Assembly: GCF_003481825.1 (NCBI RefSeq)
Contig: NZ_QULW01000005.1
Coordinates: 1-64,000 of the forward strand
DNA length: 64,000 nt
Origin: Clostridium sp. OM02-18AC
GTDB taxonomy: Bacteria; Bacillota; Clostridia; Lachnospirales; Lachnospiraceae
Direction of reading: 5' to 3'
Positions within the stretch are counted from its first letter, which is position 1, and every line of letters begins with the position of its first letter. The translations under genes were made by a program, and so were the position numbers. The notes beneath the pieces were generated by a model, which was given only the letters and a program-made list of their open reading frames with translations, had not been told where the DNA came from and searched no databases. Below, piece by piece: positions 43,903 to 53,795 of this stretch.

Positions 43903-44607
43903 ATGACAGAAACCAACATTCTGGTAGTGGACGATGAACAGGAAATCGCCGATCTGGTGGAAATCTACCTGGTCAGCGACGGATATAAGGTATTTAAGGC
44001 ATCCAATGCCCAGGAAGGACTTGACATTCTGGATAAGGAGGACATTCACCTCTGCCTTCTGGATATCATGATGCCGGGCATGAATGGCCTGGAAATGTGC
44101 AAAAAGATCCGGGAGACCAACAATATCCCGATCATCATGCTGAGTGCAAAATCCACGGATCTCGACAAAATCCTGGGACTTGGAACCGGCGCCGATGACT
44201 ACGTGGTAAAACCGTTTAACCCGCTGGAACTGACGGCCCGGGTAAAATCCCAGCTGCGCCGTTATACCCAGTTAAACCCAAACAGCAATGTGCATGAGGC
44301 TGCAAAGAACGAGATCAGCATCCGCGGTCTCACGATCAACAAGGACAATCACAAGGTAACCGTTTACGATGAGGAAGTAAAACTGACCCCGATTGAGTTT
44401 GATATTCTGTATCTTCTGGCATCCAATCCGGGCAAGGTCTTCAGTACTGACGAGATCTTCGAGAAGGTCTGGAATGAGAAGGTTTACGAGGCAAACAACA
44501 CGGTTATGGTACATATCCGCCGTCTCCGCGGCAAAATGAAAGAAGACGAGCGTCAGGACAAGATCATCACCACAGTGTGGGGGGTAGGATACAAAATTGA
44601 AAAATAA
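43903..44607 (+). CDS. OmpR/VanR-type response regulator
   Basis: 234 residues. The receiver domain has acidic Asp10-Asp11, phospho-acceptor Asp54 (CLLDIMMPG) and the conserved Lys in VVKPF. The C-terminal winged helix (about 140-232) shows LTPIEFDILYLLASNPGKVFS and VWGVGYKIE. It is activated by the sensor kinase encoded next to it and likely controls the downstream surface protein and ABC exporter. AGGAGG precedes the ATG. Confidence 0.93.
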   Translation: MTETNILVVDDEQEIADLVEIYLVSDGYKVFKASNAQEGLDILDKEDIHLCLLDIMMPGMNGLEMCKKIRETNNIPIIMLSAKSTDLDKILGLGTGADDYVVKPFNPLELTARVKSQLRRYTQLNPNSNVHEAAKNEISIRGLTINKDNHKVTVYDEEVKLTPIEFDILYLLASNPGKVFSTDEIFEKVWNEKVYEANNTVMVHIRRLRGKMKEDERQDKIITTVWGVGYKIEK

Positions 44608-45745
44608 CGGCAGAAAAACCGATCTGAGCCACCGTTACCATACGCGGGTCATCACCAATATCATCTACAGTACCCTGGTGGCCTGCCTGATCGATCTGTT
44701 TCTGGTTACAAACCTGACGATGCTGGCGGAGTATGCACAGCGTTCAGAACAGTCCAGTGCCCTGTTAAATATGGTCAGACAGTCGGACGTGGTAGTTATC
44801 CTGGTTTATGTGCTGATCGGCATTCTGGCTTTTTCAATCACGTTTCTGCTTTTGCAGGAAAAGTCAGCGGCATATATCGGGCGGATTTCCGATGCAGTAG
44901 AACGAATCTCCGAAGGAGACTTAAATACGCAGGTGGAAGTGGTCGGGGACGATGAATTTTCTTCCATGGCATCGAATCTGAATAAGATGGTGGAAGATAT
45001 CCGCCGGCTGATGGACAAGGAGCGGGAGTCGGAGCGCACAAAAAACGAGCTGATCACCAATGTTGCCCATGACCTGCGCACACCGCTTACGTCCATCATT
45101 GGATATCTGGAGCTTTTATCCGGACAGGTGGTTTTGCCGCCGGATATGCAGAAAAAATACATAGATATTGCTTACAGCAAGGCAAAGCGCCTGGAAAAGC
45201 TGATCGAGGACCTGTTTGGTTTTACCAAGATGAATTACGGAAAGCTGGCCATGCATGTGTCGAAGGTGGATATCGTCAAGCTTTTAGGGCAGCTTCTGGA
45301 GGAATCGTACCCGAATTTTGCCAACAAAGGGCTTTCCTATGAGCTTCAGAGCAATGTACCGGCGAAGATCATCACGGCAGATGGAAATCTTTTGGCGCGC
45401 CTGTTTGACAACCTCATTAACAATGCCATCAAGTACGGCGCTGAAGGAAAACGGGTGACGGTGAAGGTGACGGCAGAGGCAGATACCGTACAGGTTTCCG
45501 TTGCGAACTATGGCTATGTGATCCCGGCAGAGGAGCTTCCGCTGATCTTTGACAAGTTCTACCGGGTAGAACAGTCCCGCTCGACCCATACCGGGGGAAC
45601 TGGTTTGGGCCTTGCCATTGTAAAGAATATCGTAGATATGCACGGCGGAACCATCACGGTAAAAAGCGATTTAAACGGCACCGTGTTTACGGTAACGCTG
45701 CAGGTAAATTTTGATGTAGAGAAAGAACATTTCGGAGAACGGTAA
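44597..45745 (+). CDS. Sensor histidine kinase, VanS-like
   Basis: 382 residues from a TTG start that overlaps the regulator gene by 11 nt. Two membrane helices (about 18-43 and 64-87) flank a short outside loop, then HAMP (about 90-140), the H-box NVAHDLRTPLTS with His158, and ATP-binding motifs DNLINNAIKYG and GGTGLGLAIVKNI. The short sensor loop suggests it senses the membrane state or works with a membrane partner such as the following exporter. Confidence 0.92.
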   Translation: MKNNGRKTDLSHRYHTRVITNIIYSTLVACLIDLFLVTNLTMLAEYAQRSEQSSALLNMVRQSDVVVILVYVLIGILAFSITFLLLQEKSAAYIGRISDAVERISEGDLNTQVEVVGDDEFSSMASNLNKMVEDIRRLMDKERESERTKNELITNVAHDLRTPLTSIIGYLELLSGQVVLPPDMQKKYIDIAYSKAKRLEKLIEDLFGFTKMNYGKLAMHVSKVDIVKLLGQLLEESYPNFANKGLSYELQSNVPAKIITADGNLLARLFDNLINNAIKYGAEGKRVTVKVTAEADTVQVSVANYGYVIPAEELPLIFDKFYRVEQSRSTHTGGTGLGLAIVKNIVDMHGGTITVKSDLNGTVFTVTLQVNFDVEKEHFGER

Positions 45746-45748
45746 AAC

Positions 45749-48208
45749 ATGACAAACGATCGAATTTTAAAACTCCGGACAGTCAGACCATTAAAAAAAG
45801 CCGCCGTTGCAGTTTTGACGGCCGGCTTTCTTAGCGGTCTGGCTTTTTGCGCTCCGGCCTGGGCACAGGAAGATCCGGTAAGTATGGATATCAACTATGG
45901 CTATGAGGACAGTGCCAAAGGAGGGCGTTACCTTCCGGTGCATGTTAGCATAGGAAATAACCAGGAAATCCCGGTGGATGGGACCCTGGAGATCAAGACC
46001 AGGGAGTCGGATGAAACGGTCTACCGTTACGATTACCATGTCAGCGTGGAAGCAGGAGCGCGTGCTGAGGAATGCTATTATATCCCACTTGGGACGGCAG
46101 CCGATGAGCTGGTACTCTCCCTGGTCGATGCATCCGAGACCGTACTCTTAAACCGTAAGGTGAAGCTGAATGTCAGCCGGGATGTCCCGGAATTGTTTGT
46201 CGGTATCTTATCCGATAATCCATGGGAACTGCATTACTTAAACGGAGTCGGCGTCAATTACAGTACGCTGCGGACCAGGACTTTTGAGCTTGACGGCGCA
46301 GAGTTCCCGGAAGATGAAGTCGGACTCAGCCAGTTCGATGTACTGGTTGTGAACGATTATAAACTCAGGGATCTTTCTGCCGGTCAGACATCGGCGATCA
46401 TGAACTGGGTTCAGAATGGCGGCGTGCTGATTTTGGGAACCGGGGACCGGGTAGATGATACCTTGGGGCGCTTTGCACCGGAGCTTCTGGACGATTCCTA
46501 TGGCACACCGAATATCACACATATCAATCTGGCAGAAGATTTTACCGCGGTGAATGAGCCGGGCGCCGGGATGCTGGCGATATCCTGTGTGGATGTACCG
46601 CTTCACGGCGGCAACGTCATTCTCTCCAGCAATGGCTTCCCGCTTCTGACTGCGGCTGCAAAAGAGCAGGGTATGGTTGCCGTGGCGGCCTTTGACCTGG
46701 GCGATATTGCAGAATTTTGCGAAAAACAGACCTCCTATGTGGACTATCTGTTTACGAACCTTTTGGGCGAAGAGCGGATCAACCAGCTGGCGGAGGTTGT
46801 ATACAGCGGAAATTCCGGCTGTTTCTGGTCGGTTCAGGGACTGATCAACACCGGAGATGTGGATAAGCTCCCGAACCTCTGGCTGTATGTGGGGATAACC
46901 GGTCTGTACCTGATCATTCTCGGACCGGGTTTATACTTGTTTTTGCGCAGCCGCGGCCTTCAGAATCTGTACCGGAAGGGCGTGGTGATCGTGGCAGTGG
47001 CATTTTCCGGTCTGGTATATGTGCTGGGAATGCCGACTCGTTTCCGCTCCACCTTCTATACCTATGCAACGATTCAGGATGTAACCGATGATTATGTCAC
47101 CGATACGACTTACATCAATATCCGGAATCCTTACAACCGTCCTTACACGGTAGAACTCGATCCGGAGTACCGTCTGCTTCCGATCACCAGGAGCAGCCAG
47201 TACACCGTGGGCGCAGAGTCACTGGATGTCGACGAACCGTACCAGATCGCGATCCGTACCGGGGAAGATGCCCTGACAGTGAAGGGGCAGAATATTTCCG
47301 CCTTTACGCCGCGCTATTTCCGTATGGAACGCCGCACAGAAAATACGGATCAGGTAGGAATCACGGGGGAAGTCGATTACTTTGAGGGGCAGATCCAGGG
47401 CAGCCTGACCAACCGTTTTCCTTATCCGATTGAGAACGCAACGCTGATTTTGTATGGCAATATGGTGCAGATCGGACGCATGGAGCCGGGCGAAACGAAA
47501 AAACTGGAGGATTACAAGCTGCTTCGTTATCCGCTGGGTGATTCTTATCTGGCAGCAGAACGCATTTCCGAAGAGGATACCTATGCGGCGGCTGATATCC
47601 GGAACAAGAGTTATATGCTGGCCGTGGAGCGCTCGAACCTGACCCGCTTTTACCTGGATAACTATTTAAACGGTTATACCGCCGACGCGCGCGTGATCGC
47701 TTTCAGCACCCAGAAAGAGGAAAGCCAGTTCCTGAAAAATCCGTCGGAGGAGACGTACGGGATTACCATGCTGACGCAGACGGTACCGGTCAACGCGTCC
47801 AGGGACCGTTCCATCTACCGCTCTGTGCTGATGAAAACGCCGAAGGTGACCGGCGGAAGCTATGATGCGGAGACAAATTCCATGAGCGGAGCAGAACCGC
47901 TGACCCTGGAATACCAGTTTGGAACCGATATCGAAGTGGAAAGCCTGACCTTCGAAACTGTTTCGGAAGAATTTTCGGATACTGGAAATGGAAGTCTGAG
48001 CCGGATCTTTACCGGAAGCATTTATTTCTATAACTATGGAACCGGCAATTTCGACAAGATGGAGTTAGAAGGAAAGACGCTGAATGTGGAGCAGTTAAAG
48101 CCGTACCTTTCTCCGGGCAATACGTTAACGGTGCGTTATGCCTACAATGGCGGAGGCTACGATGCGATCCAGCTTCCGATGCCGATGGTGGCAGGGAGGG
48201 AACGATGA
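45749..48208 (+). CDS. Large exported/membrane protein, glutamine-amidotransferase-like fold, function unknown
   Basis: 819 residues. A signal peptide ends near residue 39 (AWAQ). A region around 150-260 (FDVLVVNDYKLRDLSAGQ, WVQNGGVLILGTGD) resembles the class I amidotransferase-like fold seen in envelope proteins coupled to ABC exporters. Two membrane helices follow at about 377-397 and 410-427, then about 390 residues of probable extracellular beta-rich sequence. It sits between a two-component system and an ABC ATPase whose start overlaps its stop, so it probably works with the exporter. I do not recognise a named family. Confidence 0.7.
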   Translation: MTNDRILKLRTVRPLKKAAVAVLTAGFLSGLAFCAPAWAQEDPVSMDINYGYEDSAKGGRYLPVHVSIGNNQEIPVDGTLEIKTRESDETVYRYDYHVSVEAGARAEECYYIPLGTAADELVLSLVDASETVLLNRKVKLNVSRDVPELFVGILSDNPWELHYLNGVGVNYSTLRTRTFELDGAEFPEDEVGLSQFDVLVVNDYKLRDLSAGQTSAIMNWVQNGGVLILGTGDRVDDTLGRFAPELLDDSYGTPNITHINLAEDFTAVNEPGAGMLAISCVDVPLHGGNVILSSNGFPLLTAAAKEQGMVAVAAFDLGDIAEFCEKQTSYVDYLFTNLLGEERINQLAEVVYSGNSGCFWSVQGLINTGDVDKLPNLWLYVGITGLYLIILGPGLYLFLRSRGLQNLYRKGVVIVAVAFSGLVYVLGMPTRFRSTFYTYATIQDVTDDYVTDTTYINIRNPYNRPYTVELDPEYRLLPITRSSQYTVGAESLDVDEPYQIAIRTGEDALTVKGQNISAFTPRYFRMERRTENTDQVGITGEVDYFEGQIQGSLTNRFPYPIENATLILYGNMVQIGRMEPGETKKLEDYKLLRYPLGDSYLAAERISEEDTYAAADIRNKSYMLAVERSNLTRFYLDNYLNGYTADARVIAFSTQKEESQFLKNPSEETYGITMLTQTVPVNASRDRSIYRSVLMKTPKVTGGSYDAETNSMSGAEPLTLEYQFGTDIEVESLTFETVSEEFSDTGNGSLSRIFTGSIYFYNYGTGNFDKMELEGKTLNVEQLKPYLSPGNTLTVRYAYNGGGYDAIQLPMPMVAGRER

Positions 48209-49170
48209 TGCTGAAGATTCAGGGATTACATAAAAAATATGGAAATTATCATGCCTTAGACGGACTTAGCATGGAACTTGGGGACGGCGTCCTGTTTGGA
48301 TTCGTAGGACCAAACGGCGCCGGAAAGACTACCACGATCAAGATCATGACAGGGCTTTTAAAACCGGATCAGGGAACGGTCACGTTAGATGGCAGGGATG
48401 TGCTTGCAGATGCTGTAACTTTGCGGACCAGAATCGGCTATGTGCCGGATCATTTTGGAATGTATGACAATTTAAAGGTCTCCGAATACATGGAGTTTTT
48501 TGCCTCCTGCTATCATCTGGAAGGATTTGAGGCGAGAAAGCGCTCCCGCAATCTGCTGGAACAGGTAGGACTGGGCGATAAGCTGAATGCATTCGTGGAT
48601 GGTCTTTCCCGCGGCATGCAGCAGAGACTCTGCCTTGCCCGTGCCCTGATCCACGATCCGGAGCTTTTGATCATGGATGAGCCGACGGCCGGACTGGATC
48701 CGCGGACGCATCTGGAGTTTCGCCAGATGGTCTGGGAACTTCACGAACAGGGAAAGACCATTCTCTTAAGTTCCCACAACCTGGCAGAACTTTCTGAACT
48801 GTGCACCGATATCGGGATCATCGATTCCGGGAAAATGGTGCTGTCCGGCAGTATGGATGAAATTATGGAGCGGATCTATACCTCCAAACAGATCATGATC
48901 CGCGTGCAGGGACAGATGGAAAAGGCAATTGCTTTCCTGAAAGACAACCCGCTGGTCCGTACCATAACCATCTGCGAGAAAGACATTATGGTGGGCTTTA
49001 CCGGGGACGAACAGATGGAAAGTGAATTATTAAAGCAGATGATCGAAGCCGGCATTCCGGTGTGCGGCTTTGCGCGCGAGCCGGGCAGTCTGGAATCCAT
49101 CTTCATGCAGATCACGGATCATAATAAGGAAAAGGTGGTGTTGTCCTATGAAGACGAATCCGGTCTATAA
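48205..49170 (+). CDS. ABC transporter ATPase
   Basis: 321 residues. Walker A GPNGAGKTT near residue 38, signature LSRGMQQRL near 134, Walker B LLIMDEP after it, and a long C-terminal part after 215. It belongs to the drug/lipid-export or Gld-like ABC-2 group. GGGAGGG at 48194-48200 serves either ATG 48205 or 48208; both overlap the upstream stop. It drives the permease encoded after it. Confidence 0.92.
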   Translation: MMLKIQGLHKKYGNYHALDGLSMELGDGVLFGFVGPNGAGKTTTIKIMTGLLKPDQGTVTLDGRDVLADAVTLRTRIGYVPDHFGMYDNLKVSEYMEFFASCYHLEGFEARKRSRNLLEQVGLGDKLNAFVDGLSRGMQQRLCLARALIHDPELLIMDEPTAGLDPRTHLEFRQMVWELHEQGKTILLSSHNLAELSELCTDIGIIDSGKMVLSGSMDEIMERIYTSKQIMIRVQGQMEKAIAFLKDNPLVRTITICEKDIMVGFTGDEQMESELLKQMIEAGIPVCGFAREPGSLESIFMQITDHNKEKVVLSYEDESGL

Positions 49171-50038
49171 GCGGGAATGCATGGTGAGTGCCCGGAGCTT
49201 TAAGCTGGCGCTGGTGCTTTTGGTCTTTAATGGAATTCTGGCACTGGTGGCACTCTTAAATATGTATTCGGCGCTGACCCAGGTCCGCCTGACTGCAGAG
49301 GTGCAGTATACCGGATTTCTGGACCTCTACATGTTTGTGGCGGCACTGGAATTTCTGATGCTGATCCTGATCATGCCAGCGGTGACCGCGGGAAGCATCA
49401 GCGGGGAGCGGGAGCGCCAGACACTGGATCTGATTCTGACGACCTGCATGACACCGGCGGATATTGTGCTTGGAAAGCTGGAGGCAGCGCTTGGAACCAT
49501 GTTTCTGATGGTGGTGTCCAGCCTTCCGGTCCTTGCCATGGTCTTTGTGTATGGCGGGGTACTTTTTTCGGATCTGATCCTGCTCTTATGCTGCTTCTTT
49601 GCAGCAGCTGTTTTTATGGGAAGCATTGGTCTGTGCTGTTCTGCGCTGTTTGGTCGTACGACTGCAGCGACTGTGGCAGCCTACGCTGTGACGGCTGTGC
49701 TGACAGCCGGGACTTACGGCTTCAATTTCCTGGCAGTATATATGAAACAGATGCATATGGGAGCTTATCTGACAGCCGCTGCTTCCGGCAGCGTATCGGG
49801 TGGTTCGGGTCCTCTTTTGTATATCCTGCTTGTGAATCCCATTGCAACCTTTGCACAGGTCATCGGCCGTCTGACCGCCGGGAACCAGAACTGGGTCCAG
49901 GTAGGAACCTGGTTCGGCAATCAGGCAAAGGGAACGCTCATAACGCACTGGATGGGAATCAGCATGGGGATCCAGATGTGTCTTGCGGTGCTGTTTGTAT
50001 ACTGCGCCGTGCGGGCCGTGGAGAGGAGCAGGTCCTAA
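49148..50038 (+). CDS. ABC-2 type transporter permease
   Basis: 296 residues from the ATG at 49148, which overlaps the ATPase gene by 23 nt and has AAGGTGGTG upstream. Six membrane helices. The central segment TAGSISGERERQTLDLILTTCMTP is the typical coupling region of ABC-2 permeases of the GldF/YhaP kind. With the ATPase and the large surface protein it forms a probable envelope exporter. Confidence 0.88.
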   Translation: MKTNPVYKRECMVSARSFKLALVLLVFNGILALVALLNMYSALTQVRLTAEVQYTGFLDLYMFVAALEFLMLILIMPAVTAGSISGERERQTLDLILTTCMTPADIVLGKLEAALGTMFLMVVSSLPVLAMVFVYGGVLFSDLILLLCCFFAAAVFMGSIGLCCSALFGRTTAATVAAYAVTAVLTAGTYGFNFLAVYMKQMHMGAYLTAAASGSVSGGSGPLLYILLVNPIATFAQVIGRLTAGNQNWVQVGTWFGNQAKGTLITHWMGISMGIQMCLAVLFVYCAVRAVERSRS

Positions 50039-50039
50039 A

Positions 50040-50148
50040 TAAACAATATCGCACGATAATGAACGAGGGGCGAAAGTTCCCGCAGCCGCCATGCATGGCG
50101 GCTGTGGAAACTTTCGCCCCTTTGATACTTACTGTGCGATATTGTTTA
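50040..50148. terminator. Large foldback, bidirectional terminator-like, between convergent genes
   Basis: Outer arms TAAACAATATCGCAC (50040-50054) and its exact complement (50134-50148) enclose an inner stem of about 27 bp (50067-50120, two G-U-type mismatches). The stop codon of the SpoVB-like gene lies in the right outer arm. No T-run longer than three follows. Confidence 0.75.
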
Positions 50149-51783
50149 CATGAGGTGCAGTTTCCGGCACAGGCGCAGGATCCGCATTCCGAATGGCATG
50201 TCCGGGAGTTCTTCGGCGGTGACGGCTTTGGTCAGGATGATCAGGAGTCCGTAGATGACCATCGCGGCCGGAACACTGACGAGAAGTCCCAGCTGGTAAT
50301 AGCCGGTGACATGTTCGATCACGTTATAGATCAGGAAGGCAGCGGTACCCATCAATGCGGCAGAAATTCCCGGAAGCAGGAAGGTCGTCCGCACTTCCTG
50401 GCGGTAGTGGAGTGCTCTTCCGATGGCGCGCCAGTTTAAGAGGCAGACCACCAGGGCAAAGCTTACATTGCCGATGACCAGGCCATAGACACCCCAGTTT
50501 AAATACTTTAACATGACATAGACCAGTGCGGCATGGATCACCAGGGAGATTGCAGAGTGCGTTACGGATTTGCGCATCAGGTCAATTCCCTGTAAAACCG
50601 CGTTGGTGACGGTAGAGAGGGAAAAGAAAATGACAGCCGGGGATCCTAACATCAACAGGTTGGTCGTCAGCTGACGGCTGTCGTGGAAAATCAGCCGCAG
50701 AACCGGAGTTGCCAGTGCCGCCATGCCGAACGCACAGGGAATCGCAATCAGCATGTTGAATTTGATGGTGAGGCGGATCTTGTACATGACATCCGCCTTG
50801 TTTTTCTGGGCGCGGGAGCGCACGATACTTGGGATCATGGAAGTACCCAGGGAGGAAGCTACGGCTACCGGTACATTGGAAAGCAGGCGGTATTTGCCGC
50901 CGTAGATGCCTAAGAGGGAAAGGCGTTCTTTTTCTGTAAGACCTTTTCCACTCATCAAGAAGCCGAACATGGAGTTATCCACAGAACCACTTAACTGATA
51001 CACAAACTGGCTGAGAATGATCGGGGTCAGAGTCAGAAATAACGCGGTGTATATATGCTGCCAGCTTTCCAGGCGGTCTGTCTGCGGCTTCCGGAAAGCT
51101 GCCGCATTCTGTTTGCGGTAAAGGAACATCAAAAGAGTCAGGAATACAAAGGCAGCCAGTGCGCCGGAAAGGGTACCGAGGGTACCGCCCGCAGCGCCGT
51201 AGGCAGCCGGAGTTTCCCGGTTTGCAAACCAGTGCATGAAAGCAAAGGAAGCAGCTACGCTGATGACGGCATTTACGACCTGCTCAATAACCTGGGAGAT
51301 GGAGGTCGGTACCATATTGCCAAGTCCCTGGAAATAGCCGCGCACCACACCCATAATGGAAAAGACCAGAATGGTCGGTGCCATAACTTTCAGCGGCAGG
51401 GCACTGTTGGGGCTGTTAAAGATGTGGACGGTGATCCAGTCTGCGCCAAACAGCAAAAACAGGGTCATAAGGCCACCGGCGATAAGGCCAAAGAGCAGAC
51501 CTGCCCGGAAAACACGCTGGACATCCTGAATCTTGCCGTGCACGCGTCTTGCTGCGATCAGCTTGGAAATGGCGAGCGGCAGACTGTAGGAAGACAGGAT
51601 CAGACCAATGTTATAAATTTCGTAGGCTGTGTTGTAGTAACCGATTCCTTCGTCTCCGATGGCGCGGGTCATGGGAATCTTGTAGAGAAGTCCGATAAAG
51701 CGGACGATGATACCGGCTGCGGCGAGAATGCTTCCCTGTACCAGGAAGTTGCCGGAGTCGGATTTTTCCTTATTGTTACCCAT
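50146..51783 (-). CDS. SpoVB/MurJ-like polysaccharide flippase (MOP superfamily)
   Basis: 545 residues with about 14 membrane helices. The opening FLVQGSILAAAGIIVRFIGLLYKIPMTRAIGDEGIGYY matches the SpoVB group, which flips lipid-linked peptidoglycan or cortex precursors. A general oligosaccharide flippase is the alternative. It is a single-gene leftward unit, starting 245 bp from the divergent recJ. Confidence 0.85.
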   Translation of the reverse strand: MGNNKEKSDSGNFLVQGSILAAAGIIVRFIGLLYKIPMTRAIGDEGIGYYNTAYEIYNIGLILSSYSLPLAISKLIAARRVHGKIQDVQRVFRAGLLFGLIAGGLMTLFLLFGADWITVHIFNSPNSALPLKVMAPTILVFSIMGVVRGYFQGLGNMVPTSISQVIEQVVNAVISVAASFAFMHWFANRETPAAYGAAGGTLGTLSGALAAFVFLTLLMFLYRKQNAAAFRKPQTDRLESWQHIYTALFLTLTPIILSQFVYQLSGSVDNSMFGFLMSGKGLTEKERLSLLGIYGGKYRLLSNVPVAVASSLGTSMIPSIVRSRAQKNKADVMYKIRLTIKFNMLIAIPCAFGMAALATPVLRLIFHDSRQLTTNLLMLGSPAVIFFSLSTVTNAVLQGIDLMRKSVTHSAISLVIHAALVYVMLKYLNWGVYGLVIGNVSFALVVCLLNWRAIGRALHYRQEVRTTFLLPGISAALMGTAAFLIYNVIEHVTGYYQLGLLVSVPAAMVIYGLLIILTKAVTAEELPDMPFGMRILRLCRKLHLM

Positions 51784-52028
51784 ACGTAAATTTCTCCTTT
51801 AGTAATTGCATCTGGACAAAACGATATCTGTATATAGAAAAAGTTTTGCCGGAACAGTAACAGTATATCCCATCGGCGGTATGATTGCAATCTGGAAATG
51901 GGAGGGGAGATATGGTAGAATGATTACTGTTGTGACCTGGCTTGTTCCGGACGGACAAGTCTGGCAGAGCATGGATTTTCGTTGGGTCGCGGCATGTTTT
52001 GATAGTTATGAAAGGATCATGATATTAT

Positions 52029-53756
52029 ATGAAGAATAATCAGGAGTCTGTCTGGATGCTTCAGACAAAACGGGCAGATTTTAACGGAATCGCCACACGC
52101 TTTCATATCAGTCCGGTCACGGCGCGTATCCTGCGGAACCGTGATGTAGAAGGCGAGAAAGCGATTGACCGTTATTTAAATGGAAGCATCGACCAGCTTT
52201 ACGATCCCCACCAGATGAAGGATATGGACAAGGCGGCTGCTTTGATCCTGGAAAAGATCCGGCAGGGGGTCCGCATCCGCATTGTGGGTGATTACGATAT
52301 CGATGGGGTGTGTTCTACCTATCTTTTGTATCGGGGACTGACCCGGTGCGGCGGGCAGGTCGATTACCAGATTCCGGAGCGCATCCGCGATGGGTACGGG
52401 ATCAACGAATCCATCATCCAAAAGGCAAAGGAAGACGGCATCGACACCATTGTCACCTGTGACAACGGCATTGCGGCGCTGGAACAGATCAAGCTGGCAA
52501 AAGAACTTGGCATGACGGTGATTGTGACCGATCACCATGAGGTAGTCCGCGCGGAGGACGGCAGCCAGATTCTGCCACAGGCAGATGCAGTCGTGAACCC
52601 GCACCGGGACGACTGTTCGTACCCGTTTGCCGGAATCTGCGGTGGTGTTGTTGCATACAAACTGGTGCAGGTGCTCTATGAACAGAGCGGGCTACCAAAG
52701 CAGGAATGGCTGGACATGCTGGAATTTGCAGCCATTGCAACCGTCGGTGATGTGATGAAGCTGCAGGATGAGAACCGCATCATTGTGCGCTGGGGCTTAA
52801 AGCAGATGCCGTATACCGCCAGCGCCGGTCTGCGGGCGCTGGTGGAAGCCTGTGGTCTGGATATCTTCGACCTGACAGCGTATCACATCGGCTTTGTGAT
52901 CGGACCATGCCTAAATGCGAGTGGACGGTTAAAGACCGCACAGCTGGCACTGGAGCTGTTGCTGTGCGGAGAGAATGATTCCCGGGCAGAAGCGCTGGCG
53001 ACAGAACTCAAAAATCTGAACGAGGAGCGCAAGGACATGACCCAGGCCGGTATGGAGCAGGCTTTTGAGCAGGTCGATACTGAGCTTTCCGAGGACGATG
53101 TTCTGGTCGTATACCTGCCGGACTGTCACGAATCCCTGGCGGGAATTATTGCCGGAAGAGTGCGCGAAGCTTACAATAAGCCTTCGTTTGTACTGACAAA
53201 GGGTGAGGACTGTGTAAAAGGTTCCGGACGTTCCATTGAAAGCTACCATATGTATAAGGCACTGTGCGGTGTGCAGGATCTGCTTCTGAAATTCGGAGGC
53301 CATCCGATGGCAGCCGGTTTCTCTTTAAAAGAGGAAAATGTGGAAGCATTCCGCCGCCGCTTAAATGAGCAGTCCACACTTACGAAAGAAGATTTCATTC
53401 CAAAGATCTGGATCGATGTGGCAATGCCGCTGGAATGCATATCCGAAGCGCTGGTAAACGAGTTAAAGAGCCTGGAGCCGTTTGGGCAGGGCAATGAAAA
53501 GCCGCAGTTTGCCCAGAAAAATTTGCGTATCCGCAGTGTGCGGGCCATCGGCCGCAACAACAATGCCGTCCGGATGACGGTGGTGACCGAGCAGGGGCGA
53601 CCCATGGAAGCTATGGTCTTCACCGTGGCAGACGAGTTCGTGGAAGAGGCAAAAGCAAGCCGGAGCATCGATGTGGTCTACTACCCGGATATCAATGAGT
53701 ATAATGGGAACCGCACACTGCAGATTGTGGTGCGGGCATATAAGCTACATTTTTGA
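52029..53756 (+). CDS. recJ: Single-strand DNA-specific exonuclease RecJ
   Basis: 575 residues, the usual RecJ length. DHH phosphoesterase motifs are present: VGDYDIDGVCST, CDNGI, TDHHEV, NASGR and, in the DHHA1 domain, GGHPMAAGFS. The last 100 residues form the OB-like domain. It degrades single-stranded DNA 5' to 3' in repair. AAAGGAT lies 11 nt before the ATG. A possible -10 (TAGAAT, 51916-51921) precedes it, with no clear -35. Confidence 0.92.
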   Translation: MKNNQESVWMLQTKRADFNGIATRFHISPVTARILRNRDVEGEKAIDRYLNGSIDQLYDPHQMKDMDKAAALILEKIRQGVRIRIVGDYDIDGVCSTYLLYRGLTRCGGQVDYQIPERIRDGYGINESIIQKAKEDGIDTIVTCDNGIAALEQIKLAKELGMTVIVTDHHEVVRAEDGSQILPQADAVVNPHRDDCSYPFAGICGGVVAYKLVQVLYEQSGLPKQEWLDMLEFAAIATVGDVMKLQDENRIIVRWGLKQMPYTASAGLRALVEACGLDIFDLTAYHIGFVIGPCLNASGRLKTAQLALELLLCGENDSRAEALATELKNLNEERKDMTQAGMEQAFEQVDTELSEDDVLVVYLPDCHESLAGIIAGRVREAYNKPSFVLTKGEDCVKGSGRSIESYHMYKALCGVQDLLLKFGGHPMAAGFSLKEENVEAFRRRLNEQSTLTKEDFIPKIWIDVAMPLECISEALVNELKSLEPFGQGNEKPQFAQKNLRIRSVRAIGRNNNAVRMTVVTEQGRPMEAMVFTVADEFVEEAKASRSIDVVYYPDINEYNGNRTLQIVVRAYKLHF

Positions 53757-53766
53757 ATCTTCTTTC

Positions 53767-53795
53767 TTGACACATGGAAAGCACTGTACTATAAT
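53767..53795 (+). promoter_or_regulatory. Perfect sigma-A promoter of glyA
   Basis: TTGACA (53767-53772), 17 bp, TATAAT (53790-53795): both hexamers and spacing are consensus. The start should lie near 53802, giving a leader of about 200 nt before glyA. The leader can form AAGGCGCTGG/CCAGTGCCTT and CGGCATTT/AATTGCCG hairpins. No known riboswitch was recognised in it. Confidence 0.85.

Noticed and set aside
49588..50439. 283-codon plus-strand frame across the ABC permease end and flippase gene
   Set aside because: It crosses the foldback and runs antisense to the flippase; composition is not protein-like.
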